Below are positions 17,370 to 25,619 of a DNA stretch of 64,000 nucleotides, piece after piece. A program made the translations under genes and the position numbers. Source of the DNA: Pseudohalocynthiibacter aestuariivivens. GTDB lineage: Bacteria > Pseudomonadota > Alphaproteobacteria > Rhodobacterales > Rhodobacteraceae. The DNA lies in the NCBI RefSeq assembly GCF_011040495.1, contig NZ_CP049037.1, forward strand, positions 2,976,001-3,040,000, given 5' to 3'. The notes below the pieces were generated by a model. It ran no database searches. It was not told the DNA's origin and worked only from the letters and a program-made list of their open reading frames with translations. Every line of letters begins with the position of its first letter. Position 1 is the stretch's first letter.

Positions 17370-17645
17370 CTATTTGCCGAGGGCGTTCCGAACCGCCCCG
17401 ATGATGGCCAGCAGGCCACCACCGCCGACGCCACCCGCAGCGATCTGCCCGACGATCCCGCCGATATCCATGCCGCCGTCAGCGATACCGCCAGCACCAA
17501 TCATCGACAATAACTGAGCGCCCAGACCGCCGCCCAATATGCCGACGATGGAATTCCCAAGAACGCCAAGATTGAGGTTTTTCATAATGCCGCCAGCGGC
17601 GTTGCCGCCGACCGCGCCTGCGATCAAGCCGATAAGTAGGTCCAT
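17370..17645 (-). CDS. Gly/Ala-rich small hydrophobic protein
   Basis: 91 aa, mostly Gly, Ala, Ile and Leu, with several GG motifs that would suit tight helix packing or a membrane-inserted hairpin. There is no signal cleavage site. Proteins of this look are common in roseobacters but have no assigned function as far as I know. AGGAG precedes the ATG. It sits alone between smpB and the sulfurtransferase. Confidence 0.75.
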   Translation of the reverse strand: MDLLIGLIAGAVGGNAAGGIMKNLNLGVLGNSIVGILGGGLGAQLLSMIGAGGIADGGMDIGGIVGQIAAGGVGGGGLLAIIGAVRNALGK

Positions 17646-17744
17646 GGGAAATCTCCTCTGCCCTTGGGATCTGGGACAGGTTTAGCCCATTTTACTGGCC
17701 GCAACTGAGGGGAAAATTGTCAGTCCCACATCACCGCCGACGGA

Positions 17745-18221
17745 TCAGCGATGATCCTTGAGCAAGCGTTGCTTTTGGCGACTCCAGTCGCGCTTTGCTT
17801 GGGTTTCACGCTTATCAACGTTCTTCTTGCCCTTGGCGATGCCGATCTTCATTTTCGCCAGACCGCGGTGATTGAAATACAGCACCAGTGGCACCAGTGT
17901 CATGCCCTTGCGCTGTGTATCGTTCCAGAGCCGCGCCATCTCGCGCCGGGATACCAACAGCTTGCGCCGCCGCTTTTCCTCGTGTCCGAAGGTTTTAGCC
18001 TGCAAATACGGCGCGATATAGCTGTTCACAAGCCACAGTTCACCCTCTTCGACGGCGGCATAGCTCTCGGCGATATTGGCGCTGTTGACGCGCAGCGATT
18101 TGACCTCTGACCCCTCCAGGATGATACCGCACTCGATATCATCTTCGATGGCATAATCGAAGCGTGCCCGCCGGTTCTCGGCGATCACTTTGTAGTTGGG
18201 ATTGTCTTTTTCCTTGGCCAT
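17745..18221 (-). CDS. smpB: SsrA-binding protein SmpB
   Basis: 158 aa, the normal length. It binds tmRNA and delivers it to stalled ribosomes for trans-translation. The OB-fold core shows [16 protein letters not shown] and NSYIAPY, and the basic C-terminal tail ([24 protein letters not shown], in part) is the element that reaches into the empty mRNA channel. It is downstream of the rplS-rpmE terminator, so it probably has its own promoter. No tmRNA gene was found next to it. Confidence 0.96.
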   Translation of the reverse strand: MAKEKDNPNYKVIAENRRARFDYAIEDDIECGIILEGSEVKSLRVNSANIAESYAAVEEGELWLVNSYIAPYLQAKTFGHEEKRRRKLLVSRREMARLWNDTQRKGMTLVPLVLYFNHRGLAKMKIGIAKGKKNVDKRETQAKRDWSRQKQRLLKDHR

Positions 18222-18340
18222 GCGCCTGACTTAGGCATGGTGGGGGATGATGTCCAGCATGGCTCGTCTGCATCTGCTGGCCAAGACATCTTGATCGTCG
18301 TCATTGTTGCATTACGGGCGCTCATTCCGCTCACACCAAC

Positions 18341-18370
18341 GAAAAACGCCGCCCCAGAGCGGGGCGGCGC
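18341..18370 (-). terminator. Rho-independent terminator of rplS-rpmE
   Basis: On the minus strand a GCCGCCCC/GGGGCGGC stem with a five-base loop is followed by GTTTTTC. It lies 25 bp after the rpmE stop. Confidence 0.85.
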
Positions 18371-18395
18371 AACTTCACTGTCCATAGGTCGGGTT

Positions 18396-18617
18396 TTAGA
18401 ATCCCAAACCTTCGTATTTTTTCTTGAACTTGGAAACGCGTCCGCCGGTATCCATCAGGCGGCCGGTGCCACCAGTCCAGGCCGGGTGTACGGTAGGATC
18501 GATATCGAGCGACAGTTGCTCGCCTTCCTTGCCGTAGGTCGAGCGCATTTGAATGATCGTGCCATCGGTCATTTTGACGTCGATGATGTGATAATCGGGG
18601 TGAATGTCTTTTTTCAT
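18396..18617 (-). CDS. rpmE: 50S ribosomal protein L31
   Basis: 73 aa, beginning [10 protein letters not shown]. It contains the alphaproteobacterial insertion ([14 protein letters not shown]) and the HPAWTGG segment. There are no cysteines, so this is the zinc-independent form. It follows rplS by 11 bp and shares its terminator. Confidence 0.97.
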   Translation of the reverse strand: MKKDIHPDYHIIDVKMTDGTIIQMRSTYGKEGEQLSLDIDPTVHPAWTGGTGRLMDTGGRVSKFKKKYEGLGF

Positions 18618-18628
18618 CTCGCCAATCC

Positions 18629-19012
18629 TTACGCTTCTGCGCCCGCTTTGGGCTTGTAGTTGGCCACTTCCGCGATGCGGGCCGATTTGCCGCGACGTGC
18701 ACGCAGATAGTACAGCTTGGCACGACGGACGCGACCGCGGCGTACAACGGTGATGCTGTCGATATTGGTCGAATAGAGTGGGAAAACCCGTTCCACACCT
18801 TCACCAAAGGAAATCTTGCGAACGGTGAACGAACCGGCGATGCCGCTGCCGTTGTTGCGTGCGATGCACACACCTTCAAAGTTCTGGACGCGGGTACGTG
18901 TACCCTCGGTCACCTTAAAGCCGACGCGAACGGTGTCGCCGGATTTGAAATCGGGAATTTCCTTCCCGAGCGAGGCAATCTGTTCGGCCTCGATCTGAGC
19001 GATAATATCCAT
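18629..19012 (-). CDS. rplS: 50S ribosomal protein L19
   Basis: 127 aa, starting [20 protein letters not shown]. The SH3-like core includes [13 protein letters not shown] and the C-terminal [18 protein letters not shown] is diagnostic. AGGAG precedes the ATG. The upstream 300 bp hold no confident gene, only a leader with a 6-bp hairpin (TTGCGG/CCGCAA near 19030-19055) and possible promoter elements. Confidence 0.97.
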   Translation of the reverse strand: MDIIAQIEAEQIASLGKEIPDFKSGDTVRVGFKVTEGTRTRVQNFEGVCIARNNGSGIAGSFTVRKISFGEGVERVFPLYSTNIDSITVVRRGRVRRAKLYYLRARRGKSARIAEVANYKPKAGAEA

Positions 19013-19310
19013 CGCTTCTCTCCTACAATGCTTGCGGTTTTGATCCGCAAAGTGTTTGCGCGACTTGAGAGCTCTTGGGCTTCGTTCGGGTTCCTGCCGC
19101 AGATAGGACAGGCCCGCCAGAGATCAGATCGTCTTTGCCTTTTGGTGCCTTTCGGCATTCCGTGAACCTGTACCAGATGCGCGGCGTTTGCACCGTCCGA
19201 AGAAAACGGGAATCACCTAACGCGGGGCAGACCCCAGAATGGGCGCGATAAACCAGAGTTGCGCACCAAATTCAAGGCACTTTCGCCGGGTCGTCGCAAT
19301 CTGCGGCGGA

Positions 19311-19616
19311 TCAGATTGTTTCGCCGATCATCATCTGTGGCGTCACGTCGGTGAAATTCGGTATGTCCTCGACCAATGGGCTGATCTTGCCCATTGCCGC
19401 TGTGAACGCATCAGCGTCGGCGAAGATCAACGTGGCGATGGCGTGATAGGCGGCCGGGGTGTTATCGGGCCCAGAGATTCCCTTGGTCACAACGACGTTT
19501 TCCAGATGCGCACCAAGCTGCGGATCAATCAGCGGCAGGTGGGTTTCTGTGTAATACTCCATATCAAAATGGCTGCGCTCTGTGGCAGGGTAAATAACTT
19601 GCAGCGACACGCTCAT
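19311..19616 (-). CDS. EthD family protein
   Basis: 101 aa, one ferredoxin-like alpha/beta barrel of the EthD/dimeric barrel fold: VIYPATERSHFDMEYYTETHLPL at the N-terminus is the family signature and PQMMIGE the C-terminal strand. EthD was first found as a helper in ETBE degradation; most family members have no known reaction. AAGGAA lies before the ATG. It sits between trmD and rplS, with a repeat-bearing upstream region. Confidence 0.85.
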   Translation of the reverse strand: MSVSLQVIYPATERSHFDMEYYTETHLPLIDPQLGAHLENVVVTKGISGPDNTPAAYHAIATLIFADADAFTAAMGKISPLVEDIPNFTDVTPQMMIGETI

Positions 19617-19642
19617 CGGTCGTTCCTTTATTCGAATTCATA

Positions 19643-19676
19643 TAACTTAGCAGAAATAATATTAACTTAGCGGAAA
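19643..19676 (-). promoter_or_regulatory. Two direct repeats upstream of the EthD gene
   Basis: TAACTTAGCAGAAA at 19643-19656 and TAACTTAGCGGAAA at 19663-19676, 13 of 14 identical, 20 bp apart (two helical turns), in an AT-rich stretch. They end four bases from the trmD stop and start 27 bases from the EthD start, so they are placed to control EthD. No binding family is recognised. Confidence 0.45.
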
Positions 19677-19680
19677 ATTC

Positions 19681-20487
19681 TCAATCGTCTGTATGCCCTT
19701 TGGACCTGCGCCATGCGTGCCACAGATCGGGGCGACGTTCCGCAGTCAACGCCTCGGCCTGTTGTTGGCGCCACTTAGCGATTTCGCCATGATTGCCGGA
19801 CATTAGCACAGGTGGGATGGCGCGATCCTGCCATTCGGCGGGGCGCGTGTACTGGGGGTGTTCCAGCAGACCGCTGGCGTGGCTTTCGTCCTGCGTGCTG
19901 GCAGCGTTGCCCAGAACGCCGGGGCGCAGGCGAATGGCGGCGTCAATCATTGCCTGCGCTGCGATCTCGCCGCCGGTCATGACGAAATCGCCCAAGCTGA
20001 CCTCGGTCGCGCCATAGTGGTCGATCACCCGTTGATCCAACCCCTCGAACCGGCCACAGATCAGCGTTATGCCGGGGGCATCGGCCCAAGTCTGTGCCAT
20101 ACCCTGATCAAAGTTCTGGCCGCGTGGACTAAGATAGATCAGAGGCGCGCAGGCAGGTGCATCTGCCAGTGCCGTTTCGATCGCGGCCCCCATTACATCG
20201 GCGCGCAGGACCATCCCTGCACCGCCACCTGCGGGTGTGTCGTCGACATTTCGGTGTTTGCCAATGCCATAACGGCGCAGATCGATGGTATCGAGGCTCC
20301 ATAAGCCATCTTTGAGTGCGCGACCTGTCAGGCTCTCGCCCAGAATGCCGGGAAAGGCTTCTGGTAGCAGCGTAATCACCTGGGCACGCCACGCATTCGC
20401 TAGACGCGGGTTGTGCGTCATCAGCTCCTGTGGTGTCGCAGAAAGCTTGATGGATTTGCGACCGTAGGATTTGGGCGTGTCGGACAT
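19681..20487 (-). CDS. trmD: tRNA (guanine37-N1)-methyltransferase
   Basis: 268 aa with the start at the ATG at 20487 (MSDTPKSYGRKSIKL), the N-terminus usual for Rhodobacteraceae; an in-frame ATG four codons earlier is possible. SPOUT trefoil-knot enzyme that uses S-adenosylmethionine to make m1G37. Motifs: GIGKHRNVDDTPAGGGAGMV near 85-104, CGRFEGLDQR near 150, and the knot loop SLGDFVMTGGE near 170. It lies in the classical rpsP-rimM-trmD-rplS order, here interrupted by small genes. Confidence 0.96.
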   Translation of the reverse strand: MSDTPKSYGRKSIKLSATPQELMTHNPRLANAWRAQVITLLPEAFPGILGESLTGRALKDGLWSLDTIDLRRYGIGKHRNVDDTPAGGGAGMVLRADVMGAAIETALADAPACAPLIYLSPRGQNFDQGMAQTWADAPGITLICGRFEGLDQRVIDHYGATEVSLGDFVMTGGEIAAQAMIDAAIRLRPGVLGNAASTQDESHASGLLEHPQYTRPAEWQDRAIPPVLMSGNHGEIAKWRQQQAEALTAERRPDLWHAWRRSKGHTDD

Positions 20488-20527
20488 AAGACTGCCCATA
20501 GCGCGGCGGCGGCAGTCTGTGCAAGGC

Positions 20528-21406
20528 TCAGCCGCGCAGTCGGCCCAGACCGATGTAACGGTGGATGCGATCGGCGGTGGGCACGACGTCAGCGTGTAAG
20601 GGATGCGCATCATCAAACCACGCGGCATCTGGCAGCGCATCGTGTGGCGCATTCCGGTCCATCAACATTGCTGCGATTTGTGCCGCTTTGGTGCGTACTG
20701 CGACATGAGGCGAACTCAGCCCGCCCTCGATGGTGATTGCGACAAAGCTATCATGGCTCTGCGCGGGCCAGACATCATCGCGTGCGAGGAAATGCAGCAC
20801 TGCCAGATCGTAGGTATCGCTACCCTCACGGAAATCCGCGAGCATCCATTGCAGGACCGAGGCAGGGTTTTCCGTTTCGAAGGCGTCCAGTATATTTTCT
20901 GCATTGGCTTCTGTGATCGGTGCGTCCCAGAGCCGCGCACGAAACCCAGCGCCCTTGCTGACGAGGCTGTCAGTGTCGGCGTCTATGGGCATATCGAAGC
21001 TGGTGAAGTGGTTAATCGAAGTCAATGCCTGATCCAGTAGCTGATCCATCTCGGACTGGTGGCGATAGCGGCGCATACCCAGCGCAGCAGCACCTAGTGT
21101 CAGCCCGATCGAGATCCAGAGCGATATCGGCAGCGCAGACGTGAGCGAAGCCGCGACGCGTCCCAACCAAAAGAGCGCGATACAAATTGCAATTTGCACC
21201 AAGGCCAACAGGCCCAGATGGGCGACGCCTGACAAGCGCGTGACGTCAATTCGTCGGGTGGCAGTCAGGTAGAGGGTGAAAATCGCAGCGAATACAACGA
21301 CCACACTCAACGGGGCACTGCCCCACCCGGCCAAAATCGGGCCTGCATATAGCGGGATCATCACCATCGCCAACCCGGCGTGGGAATAGGGAGGGGGTAA
21401 CTTCAA
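20528..21406 (-). CDS. Membrane protein of unknown function
   Basis: 292 aa. The first 115 residues contain three or four membrane helices; from about 120 the protein is soluble and helical with repeated acidic-hydrophobic patterns suggestive of a HEAT-like or TPR-like cytosolic domain. It occupies the slot between rimM and trmD and ends 40 bp before trmD. No function is recognised; it may be specific to Rhodobacteraceae. Confidence 0.75.
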   Translation of the reverse strand: MKLPPPYSHAGLAMVMIPLYAGPILAGWGSAPLSVVVVFAAIFTLYLTATRRIDVTRLSGVAHLGLLALVQIAICIALFWLGRVAASLTSALPISLWISIGLTLGAAALGMRRYRHQSEMDQLLDQALTSINHFTSFDMPIDADTDSLVSKGAGFRARLWDAPITEANAENILDAFETENPASVLQWMLADFREGSDTYDLAVLHFLARDDVWPAQSHDSFVAITIEGGLSSPHVAVRTKAAQIAAMLMDRNAPHDALPDAAWFDDAHPLHADVVPTADRIHRYIGLGRLRG

Positions 21407-21432
21407 CAGCGTGATCCAGAAATGCGCTCAGG

Positions 21433-21487
21433 GCGGAGCAAAACCAAGTATTTCATAAGAGTTATCTTATGTGCGGTTTTGCTCCGC
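21433..21487. repeat. Nested inverted repeat (13-bp arms)
   Basis: Outer arms GCGGAGCAAAACC (21433-21445) and GGTTTTGCTCCGC (21475-21487) are perfect; inside them CATAAG/CTTATG (54-59, 66-71 of the same block) forms a second stem. It follows the small DUF1328-type gene and precedes the 292-aa gene. It may be a terminator or processing site, or a small palindromic element. Confidence 0.6.
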
Positions 21488-21516
21488 AGCTAGGGTTTCT
21501 GGAAAACCTGTGATCG

Positions 21517-21675
21517 CTATAAGGCGACAACCCCGATTGCCAGCAACAGCAACACCACCAGCGCCACAACGATCAGCAGTTGCGCGAGGGATAATGCTAT
21601 GCCCGACAAGCGGCCAAAACCCAGAAGTGCGGCAATAGCCGCGATGGCGAGTAACGTGATAATCCAACCCAGCAT
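21517..21675 (-). CDS. Small membrane protein, DUF1328/YtjA-like
   Basis: 52 aa, MLGWIITLLAIAAIAALLGFG..., two hydrophobic helices separated by a short GFGRLSG turn. It matches the DUF1328 (YtjA) family in size and pattern, except for the usual GxAGxA helix. GAAAGGAA lies seven bases before the ATG. Family members are stress-induced inner-membrane peptides of unknown role. Confidence 0.8.
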   Translation of the reverse strand: MLGWIITLLAIAAIAALLGFGRLSGIALSLAQLLIVVALVVLLLLAIGVVAL

Positions 21676-21743
21676 GTTGTTATTCCTTTCAAATTTGGCA
21701 CCACCATGGCACCTTGATTAAAAGGATAACGACGCGTGGCGGC

Positions 21744-22286
21744 CTATGGTTCCCGCGGCTGCCGTGGTTCCGCTTCGGCAAACAGCCCATCGGGCGGGTC
21801 AGCGACGATGCGCCCCGTTGCCAGATCGACCGTCGGCACCGCAGCGCGGGTAAAGGGTAGCAGCACAGTTTCGCTGGTGTTTGGCAGCGCAATTTCCAGC
21901 AGATCGGAGGCACCGTGGTTCAGCACGGTTTTGACGCGTCCCAAAGACATGCCGCCCGTATCGAATACCTCTAATCCCTCCAGATCGGCATGATAGAACT
22001 CATCGTCGGGTAGGGTCGGCAGGCGGTCACGGTCGGTGTAGAGGCGCACGCCGCGCAACGCGTCGGCGGCCTCTTTGCTGGTGACACCGCTAAGGCGGGC
22101 TGTGAACCCATTCTTGGCCTGCCCGGTCAGGGTAACGGTGAATTCGCGCGTGCCATCCTCGGTGCTAAGAGGGCCATAGGCGGCGATATCTTCTGGCTGG
22201 GCGGCAAAACTCTTGAGCCGCACCTCGCCGCGCACGCCGAACGCACCGGCAATGGCTCCGATGCAAATGGTCTTGTCTTCGCTCAT
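21744..22286 (-). CDS. rimM: 16S rRNA processing protein RimM
   Basis: 180 aa: N-terminal beta barrel with [17 protein letters not shown], then a PRC-barrel domain (about 95-165) with [12 protein letters not shown]. It binds ribosomal protein S19 during late 30S assembly. The ATG at 22286 overlaps the bluB stop as ATGA, so rpsP-bluB-rimM read as one transcript. Confidence 0.95.
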   Translation of the reverse strand: MSEDKTICIGAIAGAFGVRGEVRLKSFAAQPEDIAAYGPLSTEDGTREFTVTLTGQAKNGFTARLSGVTSKEAADALRGVRLYTDRDRLPTLPDDEFYHADLEGLEVFDTGGMSLGRVKTVLNHGASDLLEIALPNTSETVLLPFTRAAVPTVDLATGRIVADPPDGLFAEAEPRQPREP

Positions 22287-22924
22287 CGTTCTTCTACCTG
22301 TAATGTGCCGGCGCGGTCTTCCCACCCGGCGGTTTCCAGTTCCGGCGTGAGGCCCGTATCTTGGGGCCAGCCAACGCAAAGATACCCTACCAGTCGCCAT
22401 GTGTCGGGCACGTCCAGATCGCGCGCCAAACGGTCGGGATCAAGGATGGAGACCCACCCGACGCCCAGACCGTGGGCTCGTGCGGCGAGCCAGAAGTGGG
22501 TAATCGCCCCGACAACCGAGTAGCGACGCGTCTCGGGCATGGTGGCTGCCCCGAGCCCCGCGCCCTTAGGCGTTTCTTCGTCGCAGAAAATCGCAAGCTG
22601 TACTGGTGCGTCGCGCATGCCGGAGAGTTTCAGGCGGCTGTAAATCTGCGCCTTTTCTCCGTCATACCCCGCCAGCGCATCAGCATTGGCGGCTTTGAAA
22701 TTGCTAAGCGCTGCCGCACGCGCGCGGGCACCGCGCAGGCGCAGGATGCGCCAGGGTTCGCTCAACCCTACGGAGGGGGACAGGCAGAACGTGTCGAGGC
22801 ACCGCGTCAGCAGTGCCTCGTCCACGGGATCCGTGCGAAAGCGACGCACATCGCGCCGCCACCGCATCAGGTCGGTCAGACGGTGTTGGAAGTCCGCAGA
22901 AAATCTGGGTGCTTCCGTTGTCAC
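22283..22924 (-). CDS. bluB: 5,6-dimethylbenzimidazole synthase
   Basis: 213-aa nitroreductase-fold flavoenzyme that fragments FMNH2 with oxygen to make the lower ligand of vitamin B12. [12 protein letters not shown] (about 22-34), [10 protein letters not shown] and [16 protein letters not shown] are the BluB signatures; [12 protein letters not shown] follows the flavin site. It starts five bases after the rpsP stop and overlaps rimM by ATGA. Placing a cobamide gene inside the ribosomal operon is unusual; it may link DMB supply to growth rate, or simply reflect an inserted gene. Confidence 0.9.
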   Translation of the reverse strand: MTTEAPRFSADFQHRLTDLMRWRRDVRRFRTDPVDEALLTRCLDTFCLSPSVGLSEPWRILRLRGARARAAALSNFKAANADALAGYDGEKAQIYSRLKLSGMRDAPVQLAIFCDEETPKGAGLGAATMPETRRYSVVGAITHFWLAARAHGLGVGWVSILDPDRLARDLDVPDTWRLVGYLCVGWPQDTGLTPELETAGWEDRAGTLQVEER

Positions 22925-22929
22925 CGATC

Positions 22930-23334
22930 TTATTCCTCGGCTGCAGTTTCTTCTGCCGGGGCGTCCTCGGCAGGGGCGTTCTTGGCTTCTTCAGCGGCTG
23001 CAGCCTTGGCGGCTTTCTCTTCTGCACGGTCGGTCGCTTTTTTGCCCGGCGTGCCTTTGTTGGGGTTGCTGCGCTCTTTTTTCTCGATGGCGCCGGCAGC
23101 TTCCAGCATACGGCTGATGCGGTCCGTGGGCTGTGCGCCCTGACCCAGCCAGTACTGGATGCGCTCCATGTCCATCTTGACGCGCTCTTCGCTGTCTTTG
23201 GGCAGAAGCGGGTTGTATGTGCCGAGTTTCTCGATGAAACGCCCATCGCGAGGCATGCGGCTGTCAGAGGCGACGATCCGGTAGAAGGGGCGTTTTTTGC
23301 TGCCGCCGCGGGCGAGACGAATTTTCATGGCCAT
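22930..23334 (-). CDS. rpsP: 30S ribosomal protein S16
   Basis: 134 aa. The conserved core is [21 protein letters not shown] through about residue 85; the remaining 50 residues are an Ala/Glu/Lys-rich, low-complexity tail, longer than in gamma-proteobacteria but usual in alphaproteobacteria. CAGGAGA lies before the ATG. It heads the rpsP-bluB-rimM set. Confidence 0.96.
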   Translation of the reverse strand: MAMKIRLARGGSKKRPFYRIVASDSRMPRDGRFIEKLGTYNPLLPKDSEERVKMDMERIQYWLGQGAQPTDRISRMLEAAGAIEKKERSNPNKGTPGKKATDRAEEKAAKAAAAEEAKNAPAEDAPAEETAAEE

Positions 23335-23365
23335 TGGTTTGTTCTCCTGTTCATGGCGTTGGGGT

Positions 23366-23389
23366 GGTGGGGTGAAACCCCACCCTACG
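23366..23389 (+). repeat. REP-like palindrome, copy 2
   Basis: GGTGGGGT-GAA-ACCCCACC is a perfect 8-bp stem followed by CTACG. On the minus strand the CGTAG end supplies the TAG stop codon of the chorismate mutase gene. It separates that gene from rpsP. Confidence 0.65.
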
Positions 23390-23684
23390 TTTGGTGGCTT
23401 TTGTGGTGCTGAATGACTTCAGCGATGATGAAGTTCAGGAACTTCTTGGCGAATTCCGGGTCGAGATCGGCCCGCATTGCCAGGTCTTCTAGACGTGCGA
23501 TCTGCGCGGCTTCGCGCGCGGGATCGGACGGGGGAAGGTCATGTTCGGCCTTGAGCTTGCCCACGGCCTGCGTGTGCTTGAACCGCTCGCCCAGAGTGTA
23601 GACGAGGATCGCGTCGAGCCGATCAATGCTCTCGCGGTGGCCTTTGAGCACGTCGGCGGCGCGGGCGACTGGATCATTGGACAT
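23385..23684 (-). CDS. Chorismate mutase (AroQ class)
   Basis: 99 aa, all helical. [51 protein letters not shown] and the C-terminal [17 protein letters not shown] segment (here [13 protein letters not shown]) follow the AroQ pattern with the active-site Arg/Lys pair. It makes prephenate for phenylalanine and tyrosine. AAGGAA precedes the ATG at 23684. The stop is provided by the REP-like element. Four 11-bp repeats lie just upstream. Confidence 0.88.
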   Translation of the reverse strand: MSNDPVARAADVLKGHRESIDRLDAILVYTLGERFKHTQAVGKLKAEHDLPPSDPAREAAQIARLEDLAMRADLDPEFAKKFLNFIIAEVIQHHKSHQT

Positions 23685-23711
23685 GGGCAGTTTCCTTGGC
23701 GCGAAAATGGT

Positions 23712-23755
23712 GTGTCGGTAGGACGTCGGTATCACGTCGGTATTGCGTCGGTGCG
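23712..23755 (-). repeat. Four 11-bp tandem repeats upstream of chorismate mutase
   Basis: Four units of core GTCGGT at 23712, 23723, 23734 and 23745, an 11-bp period matching one DNA turn: GTGTCGGTAGG, ACGTCGGTATC, ACGTCGGTATT, GCGTCGGTGCG. They lie 28-71 bp before the chorismate mutase start and 36 bp beyond the preceding acetyltransferase stop. Candidate for cooperative protein binding on one DNA face. Confidence 0.55.
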
Positions 23756-23791
23756 TGGCCGCAGGAAATGGCGCAGCGATGGGGGATGAAA

Positions 23792-24397
23792 TCAGTCAAC
23801 AGGCATCCCCTTGTGTGTAAACAGCGGGTCGCAGTAGTGCCCGATTTCCAGTTCAATCCCATCGGCGATCTGACCGGAGGCCAGCCGTTCCGGCGAAGGG
23901 TGGCGGTAGACGGCATCATTGCCGTCGATCGTGGCGGCGTCCTTGTCCTTGACCGCGCCAAGACGTTCGGCAAGCCGGATACTGTCGAGGTTTTTGGGGT
24001 CAATATAGCTGACCGCCCCATCCCAATCGAGCGTTCCATAGAGATAGCGCCGCGCGGCATGGGTCGCCTCCAGCGCGTAGCCACGCCCCGCCTCGCCGGG
24101 CCAGATGATCCAAGCGAGTTCGCGCTCGGGCCAGCCTGCGGGGGACCAGCCACCAGCCATGCCCAGCGTGCGGTCGTCATCGCGGTGGTGAATCATCCAC
24201 ATGCCGTAGTTGCGGATGTTCCAGTGACCGATCTCGGCGGCATAGAGCATCCATGCCTCGTATTTGTTCAGCGGCCCGCCCATGAAGCGCGAGCGGTAGG
24301 AGCTGAACGTTGCTTTGAAATCGGGGTAATCTTCGGGTTCGGGGCCACGCAGGATCAGTCGGCGGGTTTCGATCACGGGGATTTGGATCATCGACAT
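23792..24397 (-). CDS. GNAT acetyltransferase, RimJ/RimL-like (third of three)
   Basis: 201-aa N-acetyltransferase. Starts MSMIQIPVIETRRLILRGPEPEDYPDF; the acetyl-CoA loop (GEAGRGYALEA, near 110) has the Q/R-x-x-G-x-A form; C-terminal NLDSIRLAERLGA. The ATG at 24397 is one base from the stop of the gene before. It is the last of three paralogous genes in a coupled set. The substrate is an alpha- or side-chain amine of unknown identity; RimJ/L-like enzymes act on ribosomal protein N-termini. Confidence 0.88.
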   Translation of the reverse strand: MSMIQIPVIETRRLILRGPEPEDYPDFKATFSSYRSRFMGGPLNKYEAWMLYAAEIGHWNIRNYGMWMIHHRDDDRTLGMAGGWSPAGWPERELAWIIWPGEAGRGYALEATHAARRYLYGTLDWDGAVSYIDPKNLDSIRLAERLGAVKDKDAATIDGNDAVYRHPSPERLASGQIADGIELEIGHYCDPLFTHKGMPVD

Positions 24398-24398
24398 A

Positions 24399-24953
24399 TC
24401 AGGCCTGCCTTTCGGAGGCGCCTGGCGCGGTGATGTCCGCGACTGCGGGATGGCGGAATATCTGACAGGGCTGCCCCAAAAGCTCGGTGTCGCGTTCGAG
24501 CGTCGCACCAAGGCGATGCGCGAGACGCACGGAGCGGGAATTCTCGGCATTGATGTAGGAAATGACCTGATCCAGGCCCTGATGCTGTGCGGCGTAGGCG
24601 CGTGCAGCATGAGCGGCCTGAAAGGCAAGGCCAAGCCCCTCGAAACCGTCGTAGATATGCCAGCCCAATTCCGGTTCGTGCCAGCCGTCATTCAGGATCA
24701 TGCCGACCCGACCGGCCACCTGCCCAGAGGAGCGGTGCTCGACCACCCACATGCCAAAACCGCGCAATCCCCAATGACCCACACCCGCGAGAAACGAGCG
24801 CCAGCAGGCCCATCTGTCGTGCGGACCACCAACGAAGCGGGCGCGCTCTGATGCGCCGAATGCGGCGATCGCGTCGAAATCGGCTTCGCGGTAGCCGCGC
24901 AGGATCAGATCCGGCGTATCGACCGTGGGGATTTGGCAAGCGGGTGCAATCAC
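24399..24953 (-). CDS. GNAT acetyltransferase, RimJ/RimL-like (second of three)
   Basis: 184 aa, MIAPACQIPTVDTPDLILRGYREADFDA at the N-terminus. Middle of the paralogue set: the segments GGPHDRWACWR, GHWGLRGFGMWVVEHR, WHEPELGWHIYDGFEG align by eye with those of the flanking copies, showing recent duplication within a lineage. It overlaps the first copy by ATGA. Product and substrate are inferred only from family. Confidence 0.88.
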   Translation of the reverse strand: MIAPACQIPTVDTPDLILRGYREADFDAIAAFGASERARFVGGPHDRWACWRSFLAGVGHWGLRGFGMWVVEHRSSGQVAGRVGMILNDGWHEPELGWHIYDGFEGLGLAFQAAHAARAYAAQHQGLDQVISYINAENSRSVRLAHRLGATLERDTELLGQPCQIFRHPAVADITAPGASERQA

Positions 24954-25483
24954 GATTTCAGCGCCTCTGGTCCGGGATGGCGATAGAGGTGATCCTCGCC
25001 CATCTGAACGTTTACGTAACTGCGCTCGAACTGCGCGCCCAACCGTTCGGCCAGAGCAACTGATCGGGTGTTGCCGGGGACGATGTTGGAGGTCAGCGTG
25101 GTGAAGCCGAGTGCGTCATAAGCCCAGAGCCGAGCGCGCGCCGCACCTTCGCGGGCAATACCGCGCCCCTCGAAACCGTCGAAAACCACCCAGCCCAGTT
25201 CTGGCTCTGGCCAGCCTTCGGGATTCCAGATGCCGGTCAATCCGCAGGGTTGTCCGGTCTCTTTCCACTCCATGGTGAAATAGCCGTAGCCATGCAACGC
25301 CCAGTGCCCGAGGTTGAGTGCGAACCAGCGCCATGCCTTTGGCCGATCTTTTTCGACGCCGAACCCGTCGGCGCGCACTGGATCGGTCAGAAAAGCCACA
25401 TAGGCGTCGATATCGCGCGCTTCGGGCAGGCGCAGGACGAGGCGATCTGTCTCGATCCGAGGAGAAGGCAGTGTCAGGGTCAT
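24950..25483 (-). CDS. GNAT acetyltransferase, RimJ/RimL-like (first of three)
   Basis: 177 aa from an ATG at 25483 (MTLTLPSPRIETDRLVLRLP). The pattern GHWALHGYGYFTMEWKETG, WPEPELGWVVFDGFEGRGIA, NTRSVALAERLGA is shared with the two genes that follow. The frame extends to 25540 without a convincing start. No repressor or transporter is linked. A dispersed hairpin element lies about 100 bp upstream. Confidence 0.88.
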   Translation of the reverse strand: MTLTLPSPRIETDRLVLRLPEARDIDAYVAFLTDPVRADGFGVEKDRPKAWRWFALNLGHWALHGYGYFTMEWKETGQPCGLTGIWNPEGWPEPELGWVVFDGFEGRGIAREGAARARLWAYDALGFTTLTSNIVPGNTRSVALAERLGAQFERSYVNVQMGEDHLYRHPGPEALKS

Positions 25484-25580
25484 GGCGTGGTCCAAAGGGC
25501 GCGCTGCCGCGCGGCTCTGCTCAGTGTGGTGCGGACGCATTGGATCACGGCGGCTGTTGGAGCCGGCTGCGATGTCGGAT

Positions 25581-25614
25581 GCCTCCGGCGGAGGTATTTT
25601 CGGAAAGATGAAAG
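25581..25614 (+). repeat. Dispersed CCTCCGGCGGAGG-TATTTT element
   Basis: GCCTCCGGCGGAGGTATTTT followed by CGGAAAGATGAAAG: a short GC palindrome, T run and purine-rich tail. From memory this is a common intergenic motif in roseobacter genomes. A related half (GGGGTATTTTTGCCAAGAAAAAGCAG) occurs at about 1360-1386. It sits between the 154-aa gene and the GNATs, but in the orientation opposite to those genes. Confidence 0.4.
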
Positions 25615-25619
25615 CACGA

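Noticed and set aside
18910..19158. 82-codon frame in the rplS leader ([14 protein letters not shown]...)
   Set aside because: The beginning looks peptide-like with one CxxC, but it runs into rplS out of frame and lacks a convincing SD. A short leader peptide cannot be excluded.
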